The notes: generated from the letters alone by a model not told the origin. Shown: positions 47,209-56,188, counted from the stretch's first letter. The stretch is DNA of 64,000 nucleotides from an uncultured Tateyamaria sp. (GCF_947503385.1 NZ_CANNDO010000009.1:41001-105000), one strand, 5' to 3'. Program-made: numbers and translations.

Positions 47209-48486
47209 TTGGCCAATCGTCAAATGTTGCCCTCCCTCTCGCCCGAACAGATCATCGAACGCACTGTCCGGGAAGAGTGGGGGCGCATTCTTGCCTCGCT
47301 TGTTGGGGGGCTCAACGACTTTCAACTCGCCGAAGACTGCCTGCAAGATGCGGTTGTCTCGGCAATGAGGCACTGGCAAACGAACGGGCTGCCAAGATCG
47401 CCCGCAGGTTGGCTGATCACAGTGGCCCGGAGAAAAGCGCTCGACAGGCTGCGTCGCGACCAAAACTTTGCAAGAAAGCAGGACGAGATTGCCTATCTGC
47501 TCGATCTCGAAAACCGACCGCTGGATGAAACGCTGCTGGACTCGATCCCCGACCGCAGGCTGGAGATGATATTCACCTGCTGCCATCCCGCCCTTGAGAA
47601 AAAAAGCCAAGTTGCGCTCACGCTGCGCACGTTGGGCGGCCTCTCAACCAATGAAATCGCCAGTGCGTTTCTCGACAGTTCCAAAGCTATGCAACAGCGC
47701 ATTACCCGGGCCAAGCACAAGATCGCAGCCCAGGCGATACCCTACGAAATCCCGGATCGGTCAGATTTATCTGACCGCCTAAACGCAGTCCTCAGCGTAA
47801 TCTATCTGATCTTCAACGAGGGGTATTCCGCGACCCACCATGACAGCATTCACCGCCAAGACCTGACGGACGAGGCCATTCGCCTCGCCAGAGTGTTGAC
47901 CAACCTCTTGCCACAAGATGCCGAGACTGCTGGCCTGTTGGCATTGATGCTCTTGCACGAGTCCCGTCGGGAGACACGCACAAGCCGTGACGGCGATTTC
48001 GTCCCGCTTCAGAGCCAAAACAGAAAGCGCTGGAACCGATCAAAGATTGACGAAGGCGTTGCTATACTCACTGAAACACTGCCCAAAAACATGATCGGGC
48101 CTTACCAGCTTCAGGCGGCCATAAGCGGGGTCCACGCCCAAAGCGAGACTTGGGAACAAACCGACTGGCAAGAGATTTCGATACTCTACGCGCTGCTTTA
48201 TGCCAGCCAACCGTCACCGGTTGTGCGTATCAATCAGGCCGTCGCAACGTCCTATGCGCAATCGCCGCATATTGCTTTGGCTATGCTGCGTGAACTGGAA
48301 AAAGAGCCCGGAATTCAGACCTATCAACCGTTCCATGCTGCTTTGGGAGATGTATTGGAACGCGCGGGTCGCATCAGCCAAGCGCGGGACACCTATCAGA
48401 AGGCCGCAGACCTGTCTGATAACAAAGCGGAACAAAATTTCCTTATCCAAAAGGCAAACCGGTTGGTCCATCGTTCCAATCGGTAG
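47209..48486 (+). CDS. ECF42-like RNA polymerase sigma factor with C-terminal TPR-type domain
   Basis: A 425-residue sigma-70-family protein. Region 2 has LAEDCLQDAVVSAMRHWQTN and GWLITVARRKALDRLRRD; region 4 has LTLRTLGGLSTNEIASAFLD. A long helical C-terminal extension (DUF6596 and TPR-like, about residues 185-425) replaces an anti-sigma requirement in this group. GGGACGG before TTG 47209 favours that start; ATG 47224 is an alternative. Codon use is less GC-rich than neighbours, which could mean acquisition of the pair. Confidence 0.88.
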   Translation: MANRQMLPSLSPEQIIERTVREEWGRILASLVGGLNDFQLAEDCLQDAVVSAMRHWQTNGLPRSPAGWLITVARRKALDRLRRDQNFARKQDEIAYLLDLENRPLDETLLDSIPDRRLEMIFTCCHPALEKKSQVALTLRTLGGLSTNEIASAFLDSSKAMQQRITRAKHKIAAQAIPYEIPDRSDLSDRLNAVLSVIYLIFNEGYSATHHDSIHRQDLTDEAIRLARVLTNLLPQDAETAGLLALMLLHESRRETRTSRDGDFVPLQSQNRKRWNRSKIDEGVAILTETLPKNMIGPYQLQAAISGVHAQSETWEQTDWQEISILYALLYASQPSPVVRINQAVATSYAQSPHIALAMLRELEKEPGIQTYQPFHAALGDVLERAGRISQARDTYQKAADLSDNKAEQNFLIQKANRLVHRSNR

Positions 48487-48801
48487 TGTCACCACAGGTG
48501 CACGGCCGATAGCGCCGCGCAGCGGTGGGCCAATGCGGCAGCCCACACCAACTTTCACCTGTGAGACGGTCCATGCCAATCGTATCTCCGGCGGGCACAT
48601 GCCAAGCGTACCCATGTGTAAAGCCACGGACCGTGCTTATGTCGGCAGAGTTGCACAATGTCGTGCGGACCGGCTTTGCACAGCGCGTTTGTATGGCATC
48701 AGATGAGCCAAGCCCATGATTTCACGTGCGCACAATCAGGTACCGTACCACAGGCGACAAGATGACCGCACGCTGTTGCGCGTACGGTTATCCGGTTGCT
48801 C
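48487..48801. other. Intergenic region, no gene seen
   Basis: These 315 bases between the sigma factor gene and the convergent sterol-desaturase-like gene show no RNA, repeat or convincing gene. Short frames lack ribosome binding sites. Confidence 0.4.
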
Positions 48802-49653
48802 CTATCTTTCGTGCGGCGTCCAACCGGGCGGGCGGGTCATGTAACGCCACGCCTCACCCCAACTGCGCGCGCGGCGCATGTCGCGCCACAGTCCCGGCAC
48901 TTCGGAGAACCACACAGCAAGCGGATTGCGGCTGTCGAAATCCCGCTTGAGACCGTAGCGTGGCGTTTCCTCCTCGGCTTGGTAGGTACCGAACAGCTGA
49001 TCCCAGATCACGGTGATCCCACCATAGTTCCGGTCGATATACTTGTCGTCGCAGCCATGATGTACCCGGTGGTTCGCGGGGCTGTTCATCACCTTGTCGA
49101 ACCACCCGAGCTTGCCCACCAGTTCCGTATGGATCCACGTCTGATAGGCCAAGACAGTGATGATCCCAAAAAAGATCATGTCCGGCGAAAACCCCAAAAA
49201 TACCAAAGGAATATGTGCAATCAGGCTCCACACTCCTTCAAGCGGACCAAAGCGGATACCTGTGATAATGTTGTACTCGCGCGATGAATGATGCACCGCG
49301 TGCTGCGTCCACAGCAGACGTACTTCGTGGGCGATCCTATGCTCCCAGTAATAGGTGAAATCAGCGGCGATCACCGCCAAAACAATGACCCACCACGTCA
49401 TCGGCAATTGCCACGGCACCACCGTCTCCGCAAGGATATAGAACACCCCATAGGCGGATGTTAGGATCAACACTTCGACCACCAGATAAGGGATTTGGGT
49501 CGATGCGCTCGCCACCATCTCAAGCAGGCTGCGACCTTTGTGACGGCCCTTGAATAACACTTCTGCCAGTTCAATCAGCAGGATCGCCGCCCCGATGACA
49601 AGGAACACCTCGTCTATCTGTGTGGCCAGTGTCTGCAATGCGTCTGGTGTCAT
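48802..49653 (-). CDS. Sterol desaturase / fatty acid hydroxylase-family membrane protein
   Basis: A 283-residue integral membrane di-iron protein. Histidine boxes are HRIAHE, HAVHHSS and NHRVHHG. About four TM helices span residues 15-170. The family oxidises lipid or sterol chains; the substrate is unknown. ATG 49653 overlaps the tetR stop (ATGA), so it is translationally coupled to that regulator. Confidence 0.88.
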   Translation of the reverse strand: MTPDALQTLATQIDEVFLVIGAAILLIELAEVLFKGRHKGRSLLEMVASASTQIPYLVVEVLILTSAYGVFYILAETVVPWQLPMTWWVIVLAVIAADFTYYWEHRIAHEVRLLWTQHAVHHSSREYNIITGIRFGPLEGVWSLIAHIPLVFLGFSPDMIFFGIITVLAYQTWIHTELVGKLGWFDKVMNSPANHRVHHGCDDKYIDRNYGGITVIWDQLFGTYQAEEETPRYGLKRDFDSRNPLAVWFSEVPGLWRDMRRARSWGEAWRYMTRPPGWTPHER

Positions 49654-50198
49654 GGTTTCAGTCCTTGTGTAAACGTACGCCATGCCAGATCAGCGGCTTG
49701 GTTCGGGGTTGCCTCGCCCGCAACGACCATGGCCCAACCGGCGTAAATGAGGTTTTCATAGGTCTCGACGATCCACGTGGTGGGAATGTCAGCGGCAAAG
49801 GTTCCTTCGGCGCGCGCAGCCTCGATGTCGCGCGTCAGCGCGCGGGTCTGCGTGGCATAGGCTTCCTTGACGCGCGGATCGGTCTGAGCCGCATCCGTCG
49901 CCAGAAACATGTGCCGCGAGGCCAGCGGCAGCATCGCCCTGAGCGCCACGCGCAGCCCGTCCGTATAGGTTGTGCACCCGGCAACCGCAGTGTCGACGGC
50001 GGCATCCAGCTCTTCTGCGGCCTGCAAGGTAAGCGCCACCATCAAATCATCGCGCCCGGCAAAGTGCCGGTGCAATGTTGCGCGGCCCACGCCCGCAGCA
50101 CGCGCCACATCAGACAGCGACGCACCGGGATTTTGACCAAGTACGTCAAAGGCCGCGTTCAGGATGGATACTTTTGATGATACAGATGTGTCTCGCAT
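49650..50198 (-). CDS. TetR-family regulator, coupled to the sterol-desaturase-like gene
   Basis: A 182-residue regulator. The N-terminal HTH is SLSDVARAAGVGRATLHRHF, followed by the usual ligand-binding helices. Its ATG (50198) lies in the middle of a 36-bp palindrome, a strong autoregulation sign. It forms an operon with the membrane hydroxylase, whose expression it probably controls. Confidence 0.88.
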   Translation of the reverse strand: MRDTSVSSKVSILNAAFDVLGQNPGASLSDVARAAGVGRATLHRHFAGRDDLMVALTLQAAEELDAAVDTAVAGCTTYTDGLRVALRAMLPLASRHMFLATDAAQTDPRVKEAYATQTRALTRDIEAARAEGTFAADIPTTWIVETYENLIYAGWAMVVAGEATPNQAADLAWRTFTQGLKP

Positions 50199-50214
50199 GA
50201 GACATATCTGTATC
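50179..50214. promoter_or_regulatory. 36-bp palindromic operator centred on the tetR start codon
   Basis: GATACAGATGTGTCTC-GCAT-GAGACATATCTGTATC has 15 of 16 arm positions matching. The ATG (complement of CAT at 50196-50198) is at the dyad centre. It could be a DNA operator or, in mRNA, a hairpin hiding the start. Confidence 0.85.
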
Positions 50215-50286
50215 GCCTGATGTCAAACGTCAAGAGCCGCCGAAAATGATGATCGCAAAAATGTTGATGCAAGCGCCCACGGCATC

Positions 50287-50326
50287 TATCGGAGCCTCCG
50301 GCGGTGGTATTTTTGGTCAGAAGAAA
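50287..50326 (-). repeat. Copy 3 of the gene-end motif (minus orientation, variant)
   Basis: GGTATTTTTGGTCAGAAGAAA at 50306-50326 is the reverse complement of the core TTTCTTCTGACCAAAAATACC, one base different from copies 1 and 2. A small palindrome CGGAG-C-CTCCG lies next to it at 50290-50300. Confidence 0.65.
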
Positions 50327-50365
50327 CAAAAAGCCCGCGCCACTCATCCTGTGAGCACCGCGGGC
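50324..50365 (-). terminator. Intrinsic terminator downstream of quinone oxidoreductase
   Basis: On the minus strand, GCCCGCG ... CGCGGGC (about 50331-50364) form a stem with inner pairing of CTCA/TGAG, followed by TTTTTG. It is the first convincing terminator after the minus-strand oxidoreductase gene. Confidence 0.65.
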
Positions 50366-50455
50366 AACCGGGGAAGCACTCGCTTCTCCTGACACGGCCA
50401 TCGGCTCCACAGCCTGTACCGTTGGTACAGATCACCGCATTAACCTTAACAAACC

Positions 50456-50513
50456 GTTTCTTCTGACCGAAAATACCACGAGGGTCCGGGGGCTGGCCCC
50501 CGGTCCTGCCGTT
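50456..50513. repeat. Copy 2 of the gene-end motif
   Basis: TTTCTTCTGACCGAAAATAC, then CACGAGGG, then a hairpin CCGGGGG-CTGG-CCCCCGG. It faces copy 3 across about 130 bases and lies just past the oxidoreductase stop (50523). Confidence 0.65.
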
Positions 50514-50522
50514 GAAATTGCG

Positions 50523-51512
50523 TCAGCCACCCGCCACTTTGAGGACGATTTTGCCGATATGGCCGGAGCTTTCCATGCGGGCGTGCGCGGCGGCAGCTTC
50601 GGCCAGCGCAAACTCCGAATCCATCACGGGCGCGATGCGCCCCGTATCCAACAAAGGCCACACGGCCTCGCGCAGGTCCTGAGCGATACGGGCCTTGGCC
50701 AGATCGCTTTGCGGCCGCAGGGTACTGCCTGTCATCGTCAGTCGGCGGGTCATCAACTGGGCAAAGTTCACCTCTGCCTTTGGCCCCTGCAGAAACGCGA
50801 TCTGGACCAGCCGTCCATCATCCGCGAGGGCCGACAGGTTGCGGGCGATGTAAGGCCCCCCGACCATGCACAGGATCAGGTCCGCGCCGCCCTGCTCTTT
50901 CATCACCGACACGAAATCCTCGTCGCGATAGTTCAGAGCCATTTCCGACCCCAAATCGCGACAGGCGGCACATTTGTCTTCGGACCCGGCGGTCGCAAAA
51001 ACACGCGCACCGAAATGCTGCGCCAACTGAATCGCAGTGGTCCCGATCCCGGATGACCCACCATGCACCAAAAACCGCTCGCCGCCCTGCAACCCGCCAC
51101 GGCTGAACACGTTGGACCACACGGTAAAGTACGTCTCAGGCAGGCAAGCGGCCTCGCGTAGCCCCATGCCCGCTGGCACGGGCAGACAATGCGCCGCCGG
51201 GGTTGCCACATATTCCGCATATCCACCGCCCGGCAGCAGCGCGCACACAGCATCGCCAACCGCCCAACCACTGACGCCCTGCCCCACCTCGACAATATGC
51301 CCCGAGGCTTCGAGCCCCGGCAGATCACTTGCGGTGGGCGGCGGATTGTACAATCCCGCGCGCTGAAGCGCATCGGGACGGTTCACCCCGGCCCACGCAA
51401 CCGCGATCACCACCTGCCCATGCCCTGCCACAGGACGCGGACGGTCCACCGGTTGCAACACCTCTGGCCCGCCCGGGGCGTTGATTTCCACTGCGCGCAT
51501 TGTCGATGTCAT
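50523..51512 (-). CDS. NAD(P)H-quinone oxidoreductase, zinc-free MDR (PIG3/QorB-like)
   Basis: A 329-residue medium-chain reductase. It starts MTSTMRAVEINAPGGPEVLQ; the nucleotide site is LVHGGSSGIGTTAIQLAQHF, as in PIG3-type quinone oxidoreductases. The structural zinc Cys cluster of alcohol dehydrogenases is absent. ATG 51512 has AAGGAG upstream. Substrate not determined; quinones are likely. Confidence 0.88.
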   Translation of the reverse strand: MTSTMRAVEINAPGGPEVLQPVDRPRPVAGHGQVVIAVAWAGVNRPDALQRAGLYNPPPTASDLPGLEASGHIVEVGQGVSGWAVGDAVCALLPGGGYAEYVATPAAHCLPVPAGMGLREAACLPETYFTVWSNVFSRGGLQGGERFLVHGGSSGIGTTAIQLAQHFGARVFATAGSEDKCAACRDLGSEMALNYRDEDFVSVMKEQGGADLILCMVGGPYIARNLSALADDGRLVQIAFLQGPKAEVNFAQLMTRRLTMTGSTLRPQSDLAKARIAQDLREAVWPLLDTGRIAPVMDSEFALAEAAAAHARMESSGHIGKIVLKVAGG

Positions 51513-51566
51513 ATGATCCGCTCCTTTTTCGGCACCGTACCTGTAACTCCGCCGCAAAAGGAACCC

Positions 51567-51704
51567 GTGTTGCTGATCGCTGTAATGATCCTCAACCTGA
51601 TCATCCCGGTGCGATTGGACGGTGCTTTGGTGTCTGGCTCAACCGCGATGGGCATTGCCTTTGGCCCGGATACCGATGCACGTCGCGTTCCGACGGCGAT
51701 TTAG
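51567..51704 (+). CDS. Possible small membrane protein, 45 residues
   Basis: GTG 51567 has AAAAGGAA just upstream and opens a 45-residue frame with a hydrophobic N-terminus (LLIAVMILNLIIPV) and a polar tail ending RRVPTAI. It is divergent from the oxidoreductase and convergent with coq9. Without homology this is weak. Confidence 0.28.
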   Translation: MLLIAVMILNLIIPVRLDGALVSGSTAMGIAFGPDTDARRVPTAI

Positions 51705-51741
51705 ACAGCCGTCGCGTACTGTGCCTTGCCCGCTGACCCGT

Positions 51742-52431
51742 TCAGCCTTGTGGTGAGGACCACCGCCCCGGCATATCCGTCCGCGCCTTTGGTGCCTTGA
51801 CCTGCCCCAAGACCCAATTGGGGCCCGCCAGCAGACCCGACAATAGCTTGTTGTCGCGCACCTGCGCCTTGACCTTTTCGATCTGCATAACGTCGTCGAT
51901 ACGGCGCTCCAGAAAATCCCAAGTGGACTGATTGTTCACAGAATCGTCCCCCAACCAGAAAAGAACGGTGGCCGAATAGACCCCGGACAGCGTCGCCCGC
52001 TTGGTGTACCAATTGATGTCGTCCGACGTGTCGCCCAATGTCGACCAAATCTGATCCGCCGTGCCCCAAATGGCCCGCGCGCCGTCGGCGGCATATATCG
52101 GCAACGCAAACAGCGTCGTTCCGCGCCGCACGGCTTCCTTGTCTTCGACTGCTTCGATGCGGAACCGGACGGCTGCGGCGATTTTGTCCCGGAATCGCTC
52201 CGGCAGGTCATTTGATTGCAACCGCGTGACCATCGCCGCGTCACCGCGCGCATGGTAGGCAAGCGCAAGGTCCACCGCGCCGCGCGGGCACACAGCCTGC
52301 GCCAGCGCGCGGTCTGCGCCTGCATCGGCAGCCGCCGCACGAAAAGTCGCCTCGGACCAGCCGTCAAAGGGCACATGCATCAGTGCGGCATCCAGCAACT
52401 GGTCGGTGATCTGTTTGGGTGTCTTTGACAT
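51742..52431 (-). CDS. coq9: COQ9-family ubiquinone biosynthesis protein
   Basis: A 229-residue protein. It starts MSKTPKQITDQLLDAALMHV with a TetR-like HTH fold, has WSEATFRAAAADAGADRALA, and WSTLGDTSDDINWYTKRATL and VYSATVLFWLGDDS, which match the lipid-binding COQ9 core. It presents ubiquinone intermediates to a hydroxylase in mitochondria; the bacterial role is inferred. ATG 52431 is preferred because upstream residues show no similarity. Confidence 0.9.
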   Translation of the reverse strand: MSKTPKQITDQLLDAALMHVPFDGWSEATFRAAAADAGADRALAQAVCPRGAVDLALAYHARGDAAMVTRLQSNDLPERFRDKIAAAVRFRIEAVEDKEAVRRGTTLFALPIYAADGARAIWGTADQIWSTLGDTSDDINWYTKRATLSGVYSATVLFWLGDDSVNNQSTWDFLERRIDDVMQIEKVKAQVRDNKLLSGLLAGPNWVLGQVKAPKARTDMPGRWSSPQG

Positions 52432-52633
52432 AGACAAAAGACTAGGGCGGTGGGCCCATTCCGGCAAGCGTCCGCCCTGCGACCCAATGACCTGACCTCG
52501 GCGGCGGGACGCTGCGCGCGCACACCCGCCCGAACCGCGCCAATCCGCCAACACTGGCCCGACCCCCGGTCCCCACCTTGCGACACCGCGCCCGCGCGCA
52601 GACACCGGGCCTCGCACAATGAGGAGAGAGCCC

Positions 52634-53782
52634 ATGTCCGTCGCAAACGCATTCGAACGCCAGATGCTGGACCTAATAAACGCAGAGCGTGCCGCACGCG
52701 GTATTGACCCGCTAACCTTGGAACGCCGATTGAACGACGCCAGCGAAGACCACAGCAACTGGATGGATACATCCCGCAATTTCAGTCACACCGGTGCGGG
52801 CGGGTCCAGTCCCGGCGACCGGATGCGCGACGCCGGGTTTGCGTTTTCAGGCAATTGGACATGGGGTGAAAACATCGCCTTTCAGTCCGAGCGTGGCGCG
52901 CCCGGCATTTCCGATGACGTCGTGGATCTGCATGAAGCGTTGATGAACAGCCCCGGCCACCGCGCCAACATCCTCAACCCAAATTTTGAATTGATCGGCA
53001 TCGGGATCGAGGAAGGCGACGGGCGCGGCTACGACGCCGTCTATGTGACGCAAAACTTTGCGCGCACCAGCGCGCCCGTTCAACTGGATCAGCCCGGCGC
53101 GCCCACACCAACGCCAACGCCCACACCTCCCGGCCCCGACACGTCGTTGATCGGAGGGGCTGGCAACGACGCGTTGATGGGCACAGGCGCGGGTGACATA
53201 ATGCGCGGAAACGGCGGTCAGGATACGGTGTCGGGCGGGGCTGGCGGCGACCGTCTGTTCGGCGGTGACGGCAATGACCGCGTCTTTGGTCAGGGCGGCA
53301 ATGACCGCATGTGGGGTGGGATCGGCAATGACAGCCTCGACGGCGGCGATGGCAAGGACCGGATCAAGGGCGAAGGCGGCAATGACAGGATCTGGGGCGG
53401 CGCGGGCCGCGATGCGCTGCGAGGTGAACAGGGCGATGATGCGCTGTGGGGGCAGGCGGGGCGTGACAACCTGAGCGGCGGGCGTGGCAACGACCGTCTG
53501 GATGGCGGCGACGGCAACGACCGGCTGACCGGCGGGGCCGATGCGGACACATTCGTATTTTCGGGCGGGCGCAATATTGTCACCGACTTCGACCTTGGAC
53601 AGGCAGGCGAGCGAATCGACCTGCGCGGGGTCGCAACGATCACAGGTTTTGACGATCTGATGAATGGCGGGCACATCTGGCAAGCCAATGGCAAAGCGGT
53701 CATCGGCGACCACAATGGCAACAAGATGGTCCTGATGGACGTGGCGCTAAATCAGTTGCAGGCGGATGATTTTCTGTTCTGA
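52634..53782 (+). CDS. Secreted CAP-domain protein with RTX calcium-binding repeats
   Basis: A 382-residue protein. Residues about 1-140 form a CAP/SCP domain (MLDLINAERAARG, NFSHTG, TWGENIAFQ, MNSPGHRANILNPNFELIGI). A Pro/Thr linker (PTPTPTPTPP) follows, then from about 155 to 300 many GGxGNDxL/I RTX nonapeptides, and a C-terminal end DVALNQLQADDFLF typical of type I secretion. No signal peptide, consistent with T1SS export. CAP activity is unknown. GAGGAGAG precedes ATG 52634. Confidence 0.9.
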   Translation: MSVANAFERQMLDLINAERAARGIDPLTLERRLNDASEDHSNWMDTSRNFSHTGAGGSSPGDRMRDAGFAFSGNWTWGENIAFQSERGAPGISDDVVDLHEALMNSPGHRANILNPNFELIGIGIEEGDGRGYDAVYVTQNFARTSAPVQLDQPGAPTPTPTPTPPGPDTSLIGGAGNDALMGTGAGDIMRGNGGQDTVSGGAGGDRLFGGDGNDRVFGQGGNDRMWGGIGNDSLDGGDGKDRIKGEGGNDRIWGGAGRDALRGEQGDDALWGQAGRDNLSGGRGNDRLDGGDGNDRLTGGADADTFVFSGGRNIVTDFDLGQAGERIDLRGVATITGFDDLMNGGHIWQANGKAVIGDHNGNKMVLMDVALNQLQADDFLF

Positions 53783-53871
53783 CGCGTGCTGGACAAACAG
53801 GGGGCGGCTTGCTATACGGCCACCTCCTGCAAATCCTTGCAACTCTTATCTAGAAAGGTGGTGACAACCAC

Positions 53872-54078
53872 ATGCAGGTTAGTGTTCGCGACAACAATGT
53901 CGATCAGGCGCTCCGTGCCCTGAAAAAGAAGCTGCAGCGCGAAGGCGTTTTCCGCGAAATGAAGCTCAAGCAACATTTCGAGAAGCCGTCCGAGAAAAAA
54001 GCGCGCGAGAAAGCTGAAGCGATCCGCCGTGCCCGCAAGCTGGCACGCAAAAAAGCACAGCGCGAAGGTATGATGTAA
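53872..54078 (+). CDS. rpsU: 30S ribosomal protein bS21
   Basis: A 68-residue, very basic protein starting [20 protein letters not shown], with the Lys/Arg-rich tail usual for S21. It binds near the anti-Shine-Dalgarno region of 16S rRNA. A ribosome binding site AAAGGTGG lies about 16 bases upstream, and a strong terminator follows. Confidence 0.97.
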   Translation: MQVSVRDNNVDQALRALKKKLQREGVFREMKLKQHFEKPSEKKAREKAEAIRRARKLARKKAQREGMM

Positions 54079-54109
54079 GTCACCCTCGCGTCGCTGACGA
54101 ATTCAATAA

Positions 54110-54138
54110 CCCCGTAGCCGCCCGGCTGCGGGGTTTTT
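54110..54138 (+). terminator. Intrinsic terminator after rpsU
   Basis: CCCCGTAGCC-GCCC-GGCTGCGGGG (one G-U pair) is a 10-bp stem followed by TTTTTG. Confidence 0.93.
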
Positions 54139-54164
54139 GTTTGCCTGAATGGGCGGTTCTGCGA

Positions 54165-55898
54165 TCAGGCGGTGCGCCGATCTTCATGGCCGGACAAGGC
54201 AGCACAACCCTCGGACAATGCCTCAAGCCTGAACTGTGCGAGGCTGTCCATCATCTCTTGCAAGCCGTCCATGAGCGATGTGCACGCGGTATTGGTCTCG
54301 TCGAACATGGCAGCGTTTTCTTGGGCCACCTTGTCCATTTCGGACACTGACACGTTCACCTCGCTCAACTGATCGGATTGGGATTGCGTTGCGGCGGCGA
54401 TTCTCTGAACCGAGCCGGTCATGTCAGACACGGATGACACGATTCCCTCCAGCGCTTCGCCGGCCCGTTTGACCAATGCGACACCTGATTGAACCTGATC
54501 GGTACTCGATTCGGTCAATTCAGTGATGCTGCGGGCCGCATCGGTCGCGCGGCGGGACAGGGCACGGACTTCGGATGCCACAACAGAAAACCCGCGTCCC
54601 GCCTCACCCGCGCGCGCCGCCTCAACACCGGCGTTCAAGGCAAGCAGATTGGTCTGAAACGCGATCGAATCCATGACTGCGTTGATCTTGGCGATCTTGT
54701 AGGACGAGTTCTCGATATCGCTCATCGCATCGACAACGCGGTGCACCATCTCTCCCCCTTCTTTGGCGTCGCCGCGCACCTTGTCCGCCGATGATGCAGT
54801 GGCTTGCGCGTTTTCAGTCGAAGCGCGCACAGCGCCGTGCAACGTGTCCACGGCATGGCTTGTCACCTCGAGCGAGGCGACCTGCGCCTCGGTGCGTTGC
54901 GCCAGATCGTGGGCCGATGTCTGAACAGCCGACACAAGCCCCATCAGATCCGCCGTACCGCGCGTCACGTCCGTCAGCACATTTTGCAGATTGGCAACCG
55001 TCCGGTTGAAATCCTGGCGCAAGGGTTCGTAGACATCCGGGAATTCCGCATCAATCCGGTGCGTCAGATTCCCCTGCGCGATGTTCTCCAACCCCTCACG
55101 CAGGGCGGTCACCACGTTTGTCTGAGCATCAAGGCGCGCCTGACGTTCCTGCGCCGTGCGGGCATCTTTCTCCTGTTCGGCAAGGTTCGCCTGTTCGCGC
55201 GCGGCCTGCTCCGCCTCCAGCGCCTTCAGCACATTTTCGGTCTCGGACTGCGCGGCTTGTGCCCGCGCGGTTTCCGCCTCTGCCACGGCGCGGGCGGCTT
55301 CGGCCTGCTGTCCCGCCTCATCCGCGGACGCCAGCGCCGATTCCGATGCGTTCAAAGCCGCCTGCACATCCTGCGTCATCTGCACGCGCTTGCGCACAAC
55401 CATGGTCAGGATGAAGACCTGCAACGCAACGGCCGCGCCATGAAACAATGCCCGTTCAATATTCTCGATCAGGTTCACGCTGGGAAACACCAGATGTGGA
55501 AAGACAACAGCCAGCGCGAGGTGATGCAGAACAACCGTGGCCGCCGCGAACAGGAATGTTGGGACATGCACCAGCCCCACAAGCGCCGCCAGCGCCACAT
55601 AGAACAGCATATGCCCATCGCTCTGCCAATCTGTGCCACTCAACGCAGCGACAAGCCCGATTGCCTGCGCCACAGCCGCCTGACCGACCAGCACGCAATA
55701 ATGTTTGTGGCGCGTCCGAAAGGCCAGAAATGCCATCAGCGTCGAACCAAAGCACACCACCCCCGGCACAGGCGAACTGATCGGCAACAACAGCCCGACC
55801 ACCGTGACAACCACACCAAATGCGGCGCAGCCGATAAGGATCCAATATGCCGCCAAGCGTCGCGATGTCTCAAGCGAACCGTGAATGTCGACCGTCAT
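54165..55898 (-). CDS. Methyl-accepting chemotaxis protein with multi-TM N-terminus
   Basis: A 577-residue chemoreceptor. The first about 165 residues hold five or six TM helices and no large periplasmic ligand domain. A coiled coil (Ala/Glu/Gln-rich, about 185-265), a HAMP-like segment and the signalling hairpin follow: SIAFQTNLLALNAGVEAARA then GRGFSVVASEVRALSRRATD, the CheA/CheW contact tip. ATG 55898 overlaps the stop of the upstream 97-residue exported-protein gene (ATGA). It probably senses a membrane or redox cue, or works with that partner. Confidence 0.9.
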   Translation of the reverse strand: MTVDIHGSLETSRRLAAYWILIGCAAFGVVVTVVGLLLPISSPVPGVVCFGSTLMAFLAFRTRHKHYCVLVGQAAVAQAIGLVAALSGTDWQSDGHMLFYVALAALVGLVHVPTFLFAAATVVLHHLALAVVFPHLVFPSVNLIENIERALFHGAAVALQVFILTMVVRKRVQMTQDVQAALNASESALASADEAGQQAEAARAVAEAETARAQAAQSETENVLKALEAEQAAREQANLAEQEKDARTAQERQARLDAQTNVVTALREGLENIAQGNLTHRIDAEFPDVYEPLRQDFNRTVANLQNVLTDVTRGTADLMGLVSAVQTSAHDLAQRTEAQVASLEVTSHAVDTLHGAVRASTENAQATASSADKVRGDAKEGGEMVHRVVDAMSDIENSSYKIAKINAVMDSIAFQTNLLALNAGVEAARAGEAGRGFSVVASEVRALSRRATDAARSITELTESSTDQVQSGVALVKRAGEALEGIVSSVSDMTGSVQRIAAATQSQSDQLSEVNVSVSEMDKVAQENAAMFDETNTACTSLMDGLQEMMDSLAQFRLEALSEGCAALSGHEDRRTA

Positions 55899-56188
55899 AC
55901 ATCTACTCCACAAAATGCGGCAATCGTCGCCCCGTTCAGCACCGCGAGCGCGCCCGCCCTGCGGGCTGCCACCGCAAAGGCCCGCGGATGATCAACTTGA
56001 GCAAGGACCGCAAAGGGCGCGCGTTCCGGCCCAATCACATGCCCGCCTGCGGCCACGACGACTGCATTCGCATCATCCCACGGGGGCACAACCACCAGCC
56101 GCATATCCGACCCATCGTCCGGCGCTGTGGCCAGCGCCGTTATCGGCCCCGCCACGGTCAGAAACACCATCATCAAAAGCACGCGCAT
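55895..56188 (-). CDS. Small exported protein, 97 residues, coupled to chemoreceptor
   Basis: It starts MRVLLMMVFLTVAGPITALA, a signal peptide probably cleaved near ATA, leaving about 75 residues with VVVAAGGHVIGPERAPFAVL and a C-terminal FCGVDV with one Cys. I do not recognise a family. The last bases overlap the chemoreceptor start (ATGA), so both are made from one transcript. It may be a periplasmic partner of that receptor (inference). Confidence 0.7.
   Translation of the reverse strand: MRVLLMMVFLTVAGPITALATAPDDGSDMRLVVVPPWDDANAVVVAAGGHVIGPERAPFAVLAQVDHPRAFAVAARRAGALAVLNGATIAAFCGVDV

Noticed and set aside
53140..53540. Tandem DNA repeat
   Set aside because: The periodicity comes from RTX nonapeptide codons, not a separate DNA element.
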